Source of the DNA: Siccirubricoccus phaeus
GTDB lineage: Bacteria > Pseudomonadota > Alphaproteobacteria > Acetobacterales > Acetobacteraceae
NCBI RefSeq assembly: GCF_008360935.1
Contig: NZ_SRXO01000021.1
Location: 45,249-109,248 of the forward strand
Length of the DNA stretch: 64,000 bases
Direction: 5' to 3'
Shown here: piece after piece, positions 35,626 through 50,611 of the stretch
Layout: the number at the start of each line of letters is the position of its first letter
How positions within the stretch are numbered: position 1 is the first letter of the stretch
Position numbers and translations under genes: made by a program
The notes under the pieces: generated by a model
Seen by the model: only the letters and a program-made list of their open reading frames with translations
The model's database searches: none
Told to the model about the DNA's origin: nothing

Positions 35626-37742
35626 GCAAGAGGTTCGTCGCCCCCCGCCTCCAGCCTTGCCGCCAGCAGCACCACGCTCCGCCCGGCGACCGTCACCGGC
35701 CCCTCCACCGCCGCCACCTCCGCCTCCGGCTCCGCGCTGTCCACTTCCTTCCGCCACTCATAGGGCGGTTCCGGCAGGACGAATTCCTGCGCTGCGCTGT
35801 CGGCGTTCAACAACAGCAGGCTGATATCCACCGCCCCGTCCGGCGTCGCCACCGCCCGGCGCAGCGCCAGGGTCCGCGCCTCCGGCTCCCCCCAGGCTTC
35901 CGGCGTCATCGCCTGGCCGTGCTGGTCGAACCAGGCGATGTCGCGCAGCCCGTCCGCCACCTCCTCCCCGCCATGCAGGAAGACGGAAGGCCGCAGCGGC
36001 GGCAGGCGCCGGCGCAGCGCCGCCAGCCGGGCGACGAAGCGCTGCAGCCCCTCCGCCTCCGGCGTCGCCGCCCTTTCCCAGTCGAACCAGCTTATGGCGT
36101 TGTCCTGGCAATAGGCGTTGTTGTTGCCCTGCTGCGTCCGCAGCGCCTCATCCCCTGCCTGCAGCATGGGCGTGCCGGCGGAGGCGAAGAGCGTCGCCAG
36201 CATGGCCCGCATCACGCCCAGGCGGATATCGCGAATGGCCGGGTCGTCGGCCTCCCCCTCCACGCCCCAATTGCAGCTATGGTTGTCGGAATGGCCGTCG
36301 CGATTGTCCTCGCCATTCGCCTCGTTGTGGCGCTGCTCATAGGCGGTCAGGTCGTGCAGCGTGTAGCCGTCATGGCTGGCGATGTAGTTCACGCTGGCCC
36401 AGGGCCGGCGCCGGCGCCGGTCGAACAGCTCGGCCGAGCCGGTGAGCCGCGCGGCCAGCTCCGCCCGCATCCCGGCATCGCCCTTCCAGAAGCGGCGGAT
36501 GGCGTCGCGGTACTTGTCGTTCCATTCGGCGAAGCCCGGCGGATGGTTGCCGAGCTGGTAGCCGCCCGGGCCGATATCCCAGGGCTCGCTGATGAGCTTC
36601 ACCCGCGACAGCACCGGATCCTGCCGCACCGCGTCGAAGAACCCGTTGCCGGGGTCGAAGCCCGTCGCCTCCCGCCCCAGGATGCTGCCGAGATCGAAGC
36701 GGAACCCGTCCACATGGTATTCCGTGACCCAGTAGCGCAGGCTGTCCATCACCATCTGCAGCACGCGGGGATGGCTGATGTTCAGCGTGTTGCCGGTGCC
36801 GGTGTCGTTGATGAGGTAGCGCTCCTCCCCCGGCATCAGGCGGTAGTAGGAGGCGTTGTCGAAGCCGCGCCAGGAGAGGGTGGGGCCCATCTCGCTGCCC
36901 TCGCAGGTGTGGTTGTAGACCACGTCGAGGATGATCTCGATGCCCGCCGCATGCAGCCGGCGCACCGCCACCTTCAGCTCGTTCCGCATCCAGGGCTCGA
37001 TCAGGTAGCGCGGCTCCGGCGCGAAGAAGCCGAGCGTCGAGTAGCCCCAGTAATTCTTCAGCCCCTTGGTGACCAGGAAGCGGTCCTGCAGGAAGGCCTG
37101 GATCGGCAGCAGCTCGATGGCGGTGACGCCGAGGCGGAGCAGGTGCTCGATCAGCCGCGGATCGGCCAGGGCGGCGAAGGTGCCGCGCTCGCGCGGCACG
37201 ATCTCGTCGCGCTGCATGGTCAGGCCGCGGACATGCGCCTCGTAGATCACCGTGCGGTCCCAGGGGATGCCGGGCGGGCGGTCATCGCCCCAGGCGAAGC
37301 TGTCATCCACCACCACCGCCTTCGGCATGGCCGGCGCGCTGTCCCGCCGGTCGAAGGAGAGGTCGGCGCGGGCGCCGCCGACACGGTAGCCGAACAGCAC
37401 GTCGGACCATCGCACCTCCCCGGCGAGCTGCTTCGCATAGGGGTCCAGCAGCAGCTTGTGCGGGTTGAAGCGGTGGCCGCGGCGCGGCTCGTAAGGGCCA
37501 TGGGCGCGGTAGCCATAGATCAGCCCCGGCCGGGCTTCCGGCAGATAGCCGTGCCACACCTCATCGGTGCATTCCGGCAGCGGCAGGCGGGCGATTTCCT
37601 TCCGCCCCGCCGCATCGAAGAGGCAGAGCTCGATCCGCTCCGCATGGGCGGAGAAGACGGCGAAATTCACCCCGAGCCCATCCCAATGGGCGCCGAGCGG
37701 GTCTGGGCGCCCCGGCGCCAGGCGGGAGGGGATGAGGGCCAT
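34938..37742 (-). CDS. glgX: Glycogen debranching enzyme GlgX with antisense C-terminal extension
   Basis: Isoamylase-type GH13 enzyme that removes branch stubs from alpha-glucan. CBM48 region at about residues 10-110. Catalytic Asp in GFRFDLGSILGRE, Glu in KLISEPWDIGPGG, then SHDGYTLHDLTAYEQRHNEA and AISWFDWERA. The normal GlgX ends near residue 700 (SVVLLAARLE), but no stop occurs. The frame continues about 230 aa opposite rsmB (residues about 706-934), where the composition is Ser/Ala/Arg-rich and unlike any domain. Either a lost stop, a frameshift or a sequencing error. It is last in the glgE-treS-glgB-glgX operon. Confidence 0.9.
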   Translation of the reverse strand: MALIPSRLAPGRPDPLGAHWDGLGVNFAVFSAHAERIELCLFDAAGRKEIARLPLPECTDEVWHGYLPEARPGLIYGYRAHGPYEPRRGHRFNPHKLLLDPYAKQLAGEVRWSDVLFGYRVGGARADLSFDRRDSAPAMPKAVVVDDSFAWGDDRPPGIPWDRTVIYEAHVRGLTMQRDEIVPRERGTFAALADPRLIEHLLRLGVTAIELLPIQAFLQDRFLVTKGLKNYWGYSTLGFFAPEPRYLIEPWMRNELKVAVRRLHAAGIEIILDVVYNHTCEGSEMGPTLSWRGFDNASYYRLMPGEERYLINDTGTGNTLNISHPRVLQMVMDSLRYWVTEYHVDGFRFDLGSILGREATGFDPGNGFFDAVRQDPVLSRVKLISEPWDIGPGGYQLGNHPPGFAEWNDKYRDAIRRFWKGDAGMRAELAARLTGSAELFDRRRRRPWASVNYIASHDGYTLHDLTAYEQRHNEANGEDNRDGHSDNHSCNWGVEGEADDPAIRDIRLGVMRAMLATLFASAGTPMLQAGDEALRTQQGNNNAYCQDNAISWFDWERAATPEAEGLQRFVARLAALRRRLPPLRPSVFLHGGEEVADGLRDIAWFDQHGQAMTPEAWGEPEARTLALRRAVATPDGAVDISLLLLNADSAAQEFVLPEPPYEWRKEVDSAEPEAEVAAVEGPVTVAGRSVVLLAARLEAGGDEPLAYAAPRARSMKNPSIPPRSAHISGRVRSAPAGVIAAASPGTSSGRAASSASPSPDSSARCASPSSACREQVAKTSRPPGASRFAAAASRPRCSSAMAGTSLGRLSQGTSGWRRMVPVAVQGASSSTASNCAPPASQAAASASTTSAGSFSRARFSRSRAARFGSRSTATTAAPAAASCAVFPPGAAQRSSTFSPGRTESSQAGRAAAASCTHQSPSAKPASSVTLVPGG

Positions 37743-37743
37743 G

Positions 37744-43147
<5,404 letters not shown>

Positions 43148-43148
<1 letters not shown>

Positions 43149-46100
43149 CAGACGGCGCCCTCCGGCCGCACGCGCCAGAGGCGGAAGGGCGAGGCCGGCT
43201 CCAGCCGCAGGCGCTGCCACTTGCCGTGCCAGGTGAAGCGCTCGCCGGAGAACAGATCCTCCGCCGCCAGCGCAGCATGGTCCGGCAGCCCCCATTCCCA
43301 GAGCGGGAGCTCGATCTCCGTCTCCTGCGCGGCGAAGGGGTCGAGGCTGACGGCGGTGAGGATCACGTTGGAACGGTCGGGCATGGATTTGCGGTAGAAG
43401 ATGACCTGCGGGTTGCGGGCTTCCAGGAACCGCAGGCCGAGATGGCTCTGCAGCGCCGGGTTCTGCCGGCGGATGATATTCAGCCGCGCGATCTCGTCCA
43501 CGATGTCGCCCGGCGCGCGGTCCGGCCGGGCGCGGATCTCGTATTTGTCCGAATTCAGGTACTCCTCCCGCCCCGGCAGCGGCGTCGCCTCGCAAAGTTC
43601 AAAACCCTGCTGCATGCCCCAGAGGCCGGAGAGCGTCGTCGCCAAAGCGAGGCGGATGAGATGCGCCGGCCGCCCGCCGGTCTGCAGGAAGGGCGGGTTG
43701 ATGTCCGGCGTGTTGACGAAGAAATGCGGCCGGTAGAAGTCGCGCGGCGGGCCGTCGGTCAGCTCCTCCAGATACTCCGTGATCTCGCGCTTCTCGTTGC
43801 GCCAGGTGAAGTAGGTGTAGGACTGGCTGAAGCCGATCTTGCCCAGCCGGTACATGATCTTCGGCCGGGTGAAGGCCTCCGCCAGGAAGACTGCATCCGG
43901 ATGGCGGCCGCGCACCTCGGCGATCAGCCATTCCCAGAAGGGGAAGGGCTTGGTGTGCGGGTTGTCCACCCGGAACAGCCGCACGCCTTCCGCGCACCAG
44001 AACAGTACCACGTCGCGCAACGCCAGCCACAGGCCGGGCACCGCCTCCTCGGCATAGAAATCGACATTGACGATGTCCTGGTACCTCTTCGGCGGGTTCT
44101 CGGCGTATTTGATGGAGCCGTCGGGGCGCCAGTCGAACCAGCCCTTGTGCTGCTTCAGCCAGGGATGGTCCGGGCTGCACTGGATGGCGAAATCCAGCGC
44201 GATCTCCAGCCCCTGCCGCTCCGCCGCCGCGCGCAGCCGGCGGAAGCCCTCGATGCCGCCGAGCTCGGGGTGCACCGCGTCATGCCCGCCCTCCGCGCTG
44301 CCGATGGCATAGGGGCTGCCGGGGTCGTCCGGCGTGGGCGTCAGCGTGTTGTTGCGGCCCTTGCGGTTGGTGGTGCCGATCGGGTGGATGGGCGGGAAAT
44401 ACAGCACGTCGAAGCCCATCGCCCGGATATGCGGCAGGCGGCGGATGACGTCGTCGAAGGTGCCGTGGCGCTCCGTGCTGCCGCTCTGGCTGCGCGGGAA
44501 GCATTCATACCAGCTCGCGAAGCGGGCGCCGAGCCGCTCCGCCTCCACCGGCATCTCGGCGCTGCGGGTGCGGAAGGGGCGGTCATCCGCCGCCGCCATC
44601 AGCGCGGCGGTGTCCTCTGCCAGCAGCAGCCGGATCTTCTCCTCCGGCGCCGCGGCGCCGATCAGCGCCGCCAGGTCGCGCAGCGCGCCGCCGGTGCCCT
44701 TCCCCTCGCGCTTCGCCGCCGCCGCGACCAGGCGGCGACCTTCCTCCAGCTCCAGCGCCGTGGCGACGCCGGCCTCGTGCTTCTTGCGCAGCTCGTCGCG
44801 GAAGCTGGCGAAGGCGTCGCGCCAGGCTTCCACCGCAAAGACATGCAGCCCCATTCGCTCCAGCGGGAAGCGCGCCACCCAGCGGTCATTGCCCAGCGGG
44901 CGCATGCGGGTCTGGTGCCATTCCTTGGCGTCGCAGGGCCGCCAGAGCAGCGCGGCGCCGAGCTGGTCATGCCCGTCGCAAAGGATGTCGCAGGTGACCT
45001 CCACCTCCTCCCCGACCGAGCGCTTCACCGGAAAGCGGCCGCCCTCGACCGCAGGGGCGATCGCCTCCAGCCCGATGCGCGGCGCGGCGGCAGCGGCCAC
45101 CGCCGGGTCCTTCTCCCCGGGCAGGCGGCGCGGCGGCGCCTCCCGCCGGATGGCCGGCAGCGTCTCCGCCTGGAAGAGCAGCGCGGCGCCGGGCGGCAGG
45201 GCCAGCTCCGCCCCGGGCGCCAGCGGCGGCACGGAAGCTTCCGGCCAGCGCGGGCGGAAGCGGGCGCTGGCGGCGGGCAGGGCCGGCAGCAGCGCCGCCG
45301 CCGCCACCGCGTGCGGCCGCGCCAGATCGGCATTGGCGACCAGCAGGGTCGCCTCGGCCGCCGGCGCCTCGGCGCGCAGCAGCGCCACCGTGCCCGCCTC
45401 CGGCCCGGCCAGCGGGCGCAGCTCCGCCTTCGCCAGGCGGCGGCCGGCCAGCATGGCGTTGGCGGCGCGGATTTCCGCCTGCCGCCCATCGGCCGGGCGC
45501 TGCACCAGCCGGGACCAGTCCTCCGGCCGGTCCCGCACCGGGTCCAGCCGGCGGCGGGCGCCGAATTCGAAGCCCATGGGCAGCAGCATGCCGGCACCGA
45601 TGCCGGCGGCCAACCGCAATTGCCGGGAGGCGGCACGCTCCGCCAGCTCCGGCGCCAGGTCCGGCCCGCCGAGGCGGGGGCCGAAGGGCGGCTCCAGCGT
45701 GGTGATGGCCGGGGCGATGGGGGCCAGGCGGGCCGCTTCCTCGGCATACCAGCCCTGGCGGAAATCCCACCAGCCGGCGCTGTCGAACACCGCGGCGAAG
45801 CCGGCCTCGGCGAAGCCCGGCGCCGCCTCCGCCGGCAGGCCGGGGGTCCAGCCGAGGAAGCGCGCCTCCGGCAGCGCCTCCGCCAGGCGGCGCCAGATGC
45901 CGGGGGGCACGCGGCCGAGGCCGAGGCAGCGGAAGCCGGCGATGCCGGCCGCGACATAGCGGCGCAGCCGCGCTTCCCACCAGGCGTAGAGCGCCTCGCC
46001 CACCCCGTCCTCCCAGCGCAGCCAGGCGAGGCCCTGGGTGTCCGGCGGCAGGCGCGGATCCGGCAGGTCGGCCGGGGAGGTGACCCAGCCGGGCTGGCTG

Positions 46101-46552
46101 CGGGCCAGCACCCCATCCGCCGCCACCCGGTCCAGCACCAGGTCCAGGTAAAGGGCGAGGCCCTGGGCCCGGGCCTTCTCCGCCAGCAGCCGCAGCGCCT
46201 CCGCCGCGTCGCCCGGCGCTTCCAGGATGGGGTGGGGCGCGTCCGGATCGGCGATGCGGAACAGGCTGCCCTCGGCCCCCGGGGCGAAGGGCGGCGCCAG
46301 CAGGGCGCTGTCGAAGCCGAGCGCCGCGATATGGGCGAAAAGCCCATCCCATTGCGGCAGCGCGCCGACCAGCAGCGGGTTTATCAGGTAGAGGCGGGGC
46401 ACCATGGGCACCGGCACGGGGGGCGCCGGTACCGGGGGCACCGGCAGCGGCGCGGCCTCCGGCACGGGAGCGACGGGCGGGGCCATGGCCGGCTTGGCAC
46501 GAGTGGATGCCTTGGGGCCCCGCTTCGGCCCCGTCCCTGGTTTCACCGCCAT
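43148..46552 (-). CDS. glgE: Maltose-1-phosphate maltosyltransferase GlgE with N-terminal pseudo-GH13 domain
   Basis: 1134 aa, about 470 longer than usual GlgE. Residues about 1-50 are an Ala/Pro/Val-rich leader. Residues about 50-400 resemble an amylase barrel ([36 protein letters not shown]), but the nucleophile strand reads [15 protein letters not shown] without Asp, so it is probably inactive. From about residue 485 the true GlgE follows: [20 protein letters not shown], nucleophile [20 protein letters not shown], acid [18 protein letters not shown]. It adds maltosyl units from maltose-1-phosphate to alpha-1,4-glucan. First gene of the operon. Confidence 0.96.
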
Positions 46553-46797
46553 GCCATTATCCCGGTATCGATCCCGGCCTGTGCAACGCCTGCGGGCAGG
46601 ACGGGGTCGAAACCAGGCGGATCACGGATGCGAGAGGGGAGCGCGGGCCCGGCCGGATGCCGGCAGGCCGGCTTGAGGCGGACCGGCGGCCCGCCATGGG
46701 CGGGAGGCAGTCGGCGGCACCGCCCTGCACCGCGAGCCGATACGCGGGCCCGTTGGTATGATTCCGGCATGGCCCGCACGGGACCGAGGAGGAGAGG

Positions 46798-46989
46798 ATG
46801 CTGGACGCCGAGAAATTCGACCCCGCCGCCCATGTCGCCGCGGCCGCGCCGGCGGTGGGGCTGGCGCTGGATACGGCGCGGCAGGCGAAGGTCGCCGCCG
46901 CGCTCGCCCTGGTGGTGCGCATCGCCGCCCCGGCCCTGGCGGTGCCGGTGCCGGTGGCGGCCGAACCCGCCCCCGTCTTTCGGCCATGA
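46798..46989 (+). CDS. atzG: AtzG-like small subunit (DUF4089)
   Basis: 63 aa, MLDAEKFDPAAHVAAAAPAV then LALDTARQAKVAAALALVVR, a short helical protein like the GatC-like AtzG that stabilises the AtzE amidase. Its stop overlaps the next ATG. Starts after GAGGAGAGG. Low complexity makes the family call partly dependent on its neighbour. Confidence 0.75.
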   Translation: MLDAEKFDPAAHVAAAAPAVGLALDTARQAKVAAALALVVRIAAPALAVPVPVAAEPAPVFRP

Positions 46990-48401
46990 GCGGTCCGGCC
47001 ATGAACCTGCCGCCGCTGACGGCGCTGGAGATCGCCGCGCAGGTCCGCGCCGGGCAGCTCACCGCCCGGGCGGTGGCGGAGGCGGCACTTTCCCGCATCG
47101 CGGCGGGGAATTCGAAGGTGAATGCCTTCACCGCCGTGCTCAGCGAGCGGGCATTGGCCGAGGCCGCTGCCGTGGATGCGCGCATCGCCGCCGGGGAGGA
47201 TCCCGGGCCGCTCGCCGGCGTGCCCTATGCGGCGAAGAACCTGTTCGACCTCAAGGGCATCCCGACCACTGCGGGCAGCAGGATCCGCAAATCCGCGCCG
47301 CCCGCTTCGCGCGACACCTTCCTGGTGCGGCAGCTTGCCGCCGCCGGTGCCGTGTGCTGCGGCGCGCTGAACATGGACGAGTTCGCCTATGGCTTCACCA
47401 CGGAGAACAGCCATGACGGGCCGGCGCGCAACCCGCATGACCCGGGGCGGATCGCCGGCGGCTCCTCCGGCGGCTCCGGCGCGGCGGTGGCGGCGGGGCT
47501 GGTGCCGATCACGCTGGGGACGGATACCAACGGCTCCATCCGGGTGCCCGCCTCGCTGAACGGCATCTTCGGGGTGAAGCCGAGCTATGGGCGGCTCTCC
47601 CGCCACGGCGCCTTCCCCTTCGTCTTCTCGCTGGACCATGTCGGGCCCTTCGCCCGCAGCGTGGCGGATCTGGCCGCGGCCTATGACGCGCTGCAGGGGC
47701 TGGACCCGGAGGACCCGGCGCAATCGCCGCAGCCGCCCCAGGCGGTGACGCCGGGGCTGGCGGCGGGCGCCGCGGGGCTGCGGGTGGCGCGGCTGGGCGG
47801 CTGGTTCGGCCGGCAGCAATCGAAGGCGGCGCGGGGCGCGGTGGAAGCCGTGGCGGCGGCGCTGGGCGCGCATGCGACGGTGGAATGGGAGATGGCGGAG
47901 GCGGCGCGGGCGGCGGCCTTCCTCATCACCAGCTCCGAGGGCGCGGCGCTGCATCTGCCGACGCTGCGCACCCGGCTGGAAGAGTATGAGCCGCTGATCC
48001 AGGACCGGCTGCTGGCCGGCGCCCTGCTGCCCGCCGCCTGGGTGAACCACGCCCAGCGGGTGCGCGCGATGGCACGGGACAGCATGGCGGCCCTGCTGGC
48101 GGAGTGGGACGTGCTGCTGGCGCCGGCGACGCCGGTGACGGCCACGCCGATCGGGCAGGAGATGCTGGCGCTGGACGGGGTGGAGGTGCCGCTCAGGCCC
48201 TCCATGGGGCTGTTCACCCAGCCCATCTCCTGCCTCGGCCTGCCGGTGGTGACGGTGCCGGTGCCGAAGGCGGATGGGCGGCTGCCGATCGGGGTGCAGC
48301 TCATCGGCAAGCCCTGGACGGAGGCGCTGCTGTTCCGTGCGGCGGCAGAGCTGGAAGCGAAGGGGGTGGTGGCGGCGCCGGTGGCGGCGGGGTTCGGGTA
48401 G
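46986..48401 (+). CDS. atzE: AtzE-family amidohydrolase (1-carboxybiuret hydrolase-like)
   Basis: 471 aa amidase-signature enzyme. Ser-cisSer-Lys triad: Lys in GVPYAAKNLFDLKG, serines in IAGGSSGGSGAAVAAGLVP, with TNGSIRVPASLNGIFGVKP. The pairing with an AtzG-like gene matches the AtzG-AtzE complex, which deaminates 1-carboxybiuret in cyanuric-acid breakdown. No cyanuric acid hydrolase or allophanate hydrolase gene is in the window, so the natural substrate may be another small amide. Alternative ATG at 47001. Confidence 0.88.
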   Translation: MSGPAMNLPPLTALEIAAQVRAGQLTARAVAEAALSRIAAGNSKVNAFTAVLSERALAEAAAVDARIAAGEDPGPLAGVPYAAKNLFDLKGIPTTAGSRIRKSAPPASRDTFLVRQLAAAGAVCCGALNMDEFAYGFTTENSHDGPARNPHDPGRIAGGSSGGSGAAVAAGLVPITLGTDTNGSIRVPASLNGIFGVKPSYGRLSRHGAFPFVFSLDHVGPFARSVADLAAAYDALQGLDPEDPAQSPQPPQAVTPGLAAGAAGLRVARLGGWFGRQQSKAARGAVEAVAAALGAHATVEWEMAEAARAAAFLITSSEGAALHLPTLRTRLEEYEPLIQDRLLAGALLPAAWVNHAQRVRAMARDSMAALLAEWDVLLAPATPVTATPIGQEMLALDGVEVPLRPSMGLFTQPISCLGLPVVTVPVPKADGRLPIGVQLIGKPWTEALLFRAAAELEAKGVVAAPVAAGFG

Positions 48402-48404
48402 GCG

Positions 48405-48490
48405 GGGCCCTGCCCCGCGCCCCGGCAGGGGGCTCTGCCCCCTGCACCCCCACCGGGGGGGGAAGGCTTCCCCCCGGACCCCGCCCTGAG
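48405..48490. repeat. GC-rich multi-hairpin sequence after atzE
   Basis: Successive self-complementary stretches: GGGGCCCTGCCCC, GCAGGGGGCTCTGCCCCCTGC and [29 protein letters not shown] arms, each only a few bases apart. No T-tract. Probably acts as a 3' stability or termination structure. Confidence 0.65.
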
Positions 48491-48560
48491 TCGGCGGGTT
48501 CAACCACCAGAATCTAACCAGGCGGCGCTGCGCGGCGACTTCGTGCGGGGCGACGGAATG

Positions 48561-48612
48561 CTAGAGCAGATCGCCGGAGGGCGGCATCGCCCGGAGGCGT
48601 GAATCTGCTCTA
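48561..48612 (+). repeat. Type C intergenic repeat
   Basis: CTAGAGCAGATCGCCGGAGG...ATCTGCTCTA, 52 bp, inverse orientation to the 31690-31742 copy and almost identical to it. Confidence 0.92.
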
Positions 48613-48623
48613 CAATCCATAAG

Positions 48624-48667
48624 CTAGAGCGGTTTCGCGCTGCACAGTCAGCGTGAAACCGCTCTAG
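48624..48667. repeat. Type D intergenic inverted repeat
   Basis: CTAGAGCGGTTTC at 48624-48636 and GAAACCGCTCTAG at 48655-48667 are exact complements around an 18-nt centre. The right CTAG contains the radC stop codon (complement of 48664-48666). Confidence 0.92.
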
Positions 48668-49497
48668 AGCAACCCCTCCCGGCGGAAGGAAAGCTGCCGC
48701 CCATTGCCGACGATCAGATGGTCATGCACCACGATGCCGAAGACCTGCGCCGCCTGCGTGATCTCCTGCGTCATCTCGATATCGGCGCGGGAGGGCGTCG
48801 GGTCGCCGCTCGGGTGGTTGTGCACCAGGATCAGCGCCGTGCTCTGCAGCTCCAGCGCCCGCTTCACCACCTCCCGCGGATAGACCGGGGTGTGGTTCAC
48901 CGTGCCGCGCGCCTGGGCCTCGTCGGCGATCAGCCGGTTGCGCGTGTCCAGGTACAGCACATGCACATGCTCCACCTTCTCGCGGGAGAGGGTGGCGGTC
49001 AGGTAGTCGATCAGCCGGTCCCAGGAATTCAGCACAGGCTGGTCGATCACCTCCGCCCGCGCCAGGCGCAGCGCCGCGCCCTGCACCGCCTTCAACGCGG
49101 CGACGCCGGCCTCCCCCAGCCCATCCACGCCGAGCAATTCCAGCGGCGTCGCCGCGATGGCATTGGCGAAGCTGCCGAAGCGGGCCAGCAGCGCCCGGGC
49201 GATCGGCTTGGTGTCCCGCCGCGGCAAGGCGAGGAACAGCACCAGCTCCAGCAATTCATGGTCCAGCAGCGCGTCCGGCCCGTGCGAGAGCAGCCTCTGC
49301 CGCACCCGCGCCCGGTGGCCGAGATGGCCGGGCGGCGCCTCCTCCCCTTCCGGCCGCGCCTGGCGGCGCCGCGTCACCGTGCCGCTCCGCTCGCTCTCCA
49401 GGGCCAGGGCCGGCTGGAAGCCCGCGGAGGCCTCCGCCAGGCCGGGATCCGGCGCGCGCCGTGCCGGGGAGGGGCGGGGAGCGACGTTTTGGCGCAT
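48664..49497 (-). CDS. radC: RadC family JAB-domain protein
   Basis: 277 aa. A variable Ala/Arg-rich N-terminus, a UPF0758 helix-hairpin-helix part (DALLDHELLELVLFLALPRR, LLGVDGLGEAGVAALKAVQG) and the JAMM metal site HNHPSGDPTPSRAD with upstream Glu in REVVKRALEL. Role unproved; no longer accepted as a DNA-repair protein. Follows map, the common order in alphaproteobacteria. Confidence 0.94.
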   Translation of the reverse strand: MRQNVAPRPSPARRAPDPGLAEASAGFQPALALESERSGTVTRRRQARPEGEEAPPGHLGHRARVRQRLLSHGPDALLDHELLELVLFLALPRRDTKPIARALLARFGSFANAIAATPLELLGVDGLGEAGVAALKAVQGAALRLARAEVIDQPVLNSWDRLIDYLTATLSREKVEHVHVLYLDTRNRLIADEAQARGTVNHTPVYPREVVKRALELQSTALILVHNHPSGDPTPSRADIEMTQEITQAAQVFGIVVHDHLIVGNGRQLSFRREGLL

Positions 49498-49708
49498 GGC
49501 TCATCCTTTTGACGGAATGAGTGTACGCACCCACGGGAAATTTACCAAGAGTTGCAGACGGCATCCGAGCGGGCGGGATGCAGCGCAGCTTCCCCCGGCA
49601 CTCACCTGTGCCCTGCATGCCACAACCGCCCCGCGGCCCGCGCGGGGCGGACCCGCCGCATCCGCGGCGGCGACCCGCGTACTTACCCCGGGGCCGGCCG
49701 GTCAGCGC

Positions 49709-50515
49709 TTACGTCTTGTAGGGCGGGTGGTGCAGCCCGGCGGGGGAGATGGTGAAGACCTCGCAGCCGGTCTCCGTCACCCCGACCATATGCTCGAACT
49801 GGGCGGAGAGGCTGCGGTCGCGGGTCACCGCGGTCCAGCCATCCTCCAGGATCTTCACCTCCGGCCGCCCGGCATTCACCATCGGCTCGATGGTGAAGAA
49901 CATGCCGGGGCGCAGCACGGGCCCCTCCCCCGGCCGGCCGAAATGCAGGACGTTCGGCGGCTCATGGAAGCGGCGGCCGATGCCGTGGCCGCAGAAATCC
50001 CGCACCACGCTGAAGCGGTGGCGCTCCACCAGGCTCTGGATGGCGTGGCCGACATCGCCGAGGGTCGCGCCCGGCTTCACCGCCGCCACGCCGCGCATCA
50101 GCGCCTGGTAGGTGACATCCAGCAGCAGCCGCGCCTTGGTGCTGGGCTGCCCGGCCACGTACATGCGGCTGCTGTCGCCATGCCAGCCATTGAGGATGAC
50201 GGTGACGTCCACGTTCAAGATGTCGCCTTCCGCCAGCACCCGCTCGCCCGGGATGCCGTGGCAGACCACGTGGTTGATGGAGATGCAGCTCGATTTCGGG
50301 TAGCCGCGATAGCCGAGCGTCGCCGGCACCGCGCCATGCGCGACCATGAAATCATGGCACAGCCGGTCCAGCTCCCCGGTGGTGATGCCGGGGCGGACAT
50401 GCGGGGCGATCATGTCGAGGGTGGCGGCGGCCAACTGGCCGGCCTCGCGCATGCCCGCGAAATCCGCGGGGGCGTGAATGGTGATGCGGCGCGCGTCGCC
50501 GCCCTGTTGCTCCAT
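49709..50515 (-). CDS. map: Methionine aminopeptidase, type I
   Basis: 268 aa. Removes the initiator Met from new proteins. Metal ligands in GDILNVDVTVILNGWHGDSS (two Asp), GHGIGRRFHEPPNVLH (His), FFTIEPMVNAG (Glu) and QFEHMVGVTETG (Glu). Substrate His lies in NHVVCHGIPG. Normal length; the N-terminal 15 residues are variable. Confidence 0.97.
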   Translation of the reverse strand: MEQQGGDARRITIHAPADFAGMREAGQLAAATLDMIAPHVRPGITTGELDRLCHDFMVAHGAVPATLGYRGYPKSSCISINHVVCHGIPGERVLAEGDILNVDVTVILNGWHGDSSRMYVAGQPSTKARLLLDVTYQALMRGVAAVKPGATLGDVGHAIQSLVERHRFSVVRDFCGHGIGRRFHEPPNVLHFGRPGEGPVLRPGMFFTIEPMVNAGRPEVKILEDGWTAVTRDRSLSAQFEHMVGVTETGCEVFTISPAGLHHPPYKT

Positions 50516-50611
50516 GGTCTGACCGGCTGTCTCTGGGAATGAAATATCGCCCCAAGATGCGCTGCGGGGGGGCCGGGTGCAAGGCTCGCGACCATTCCGG
50601 AAGGCGGCCGC

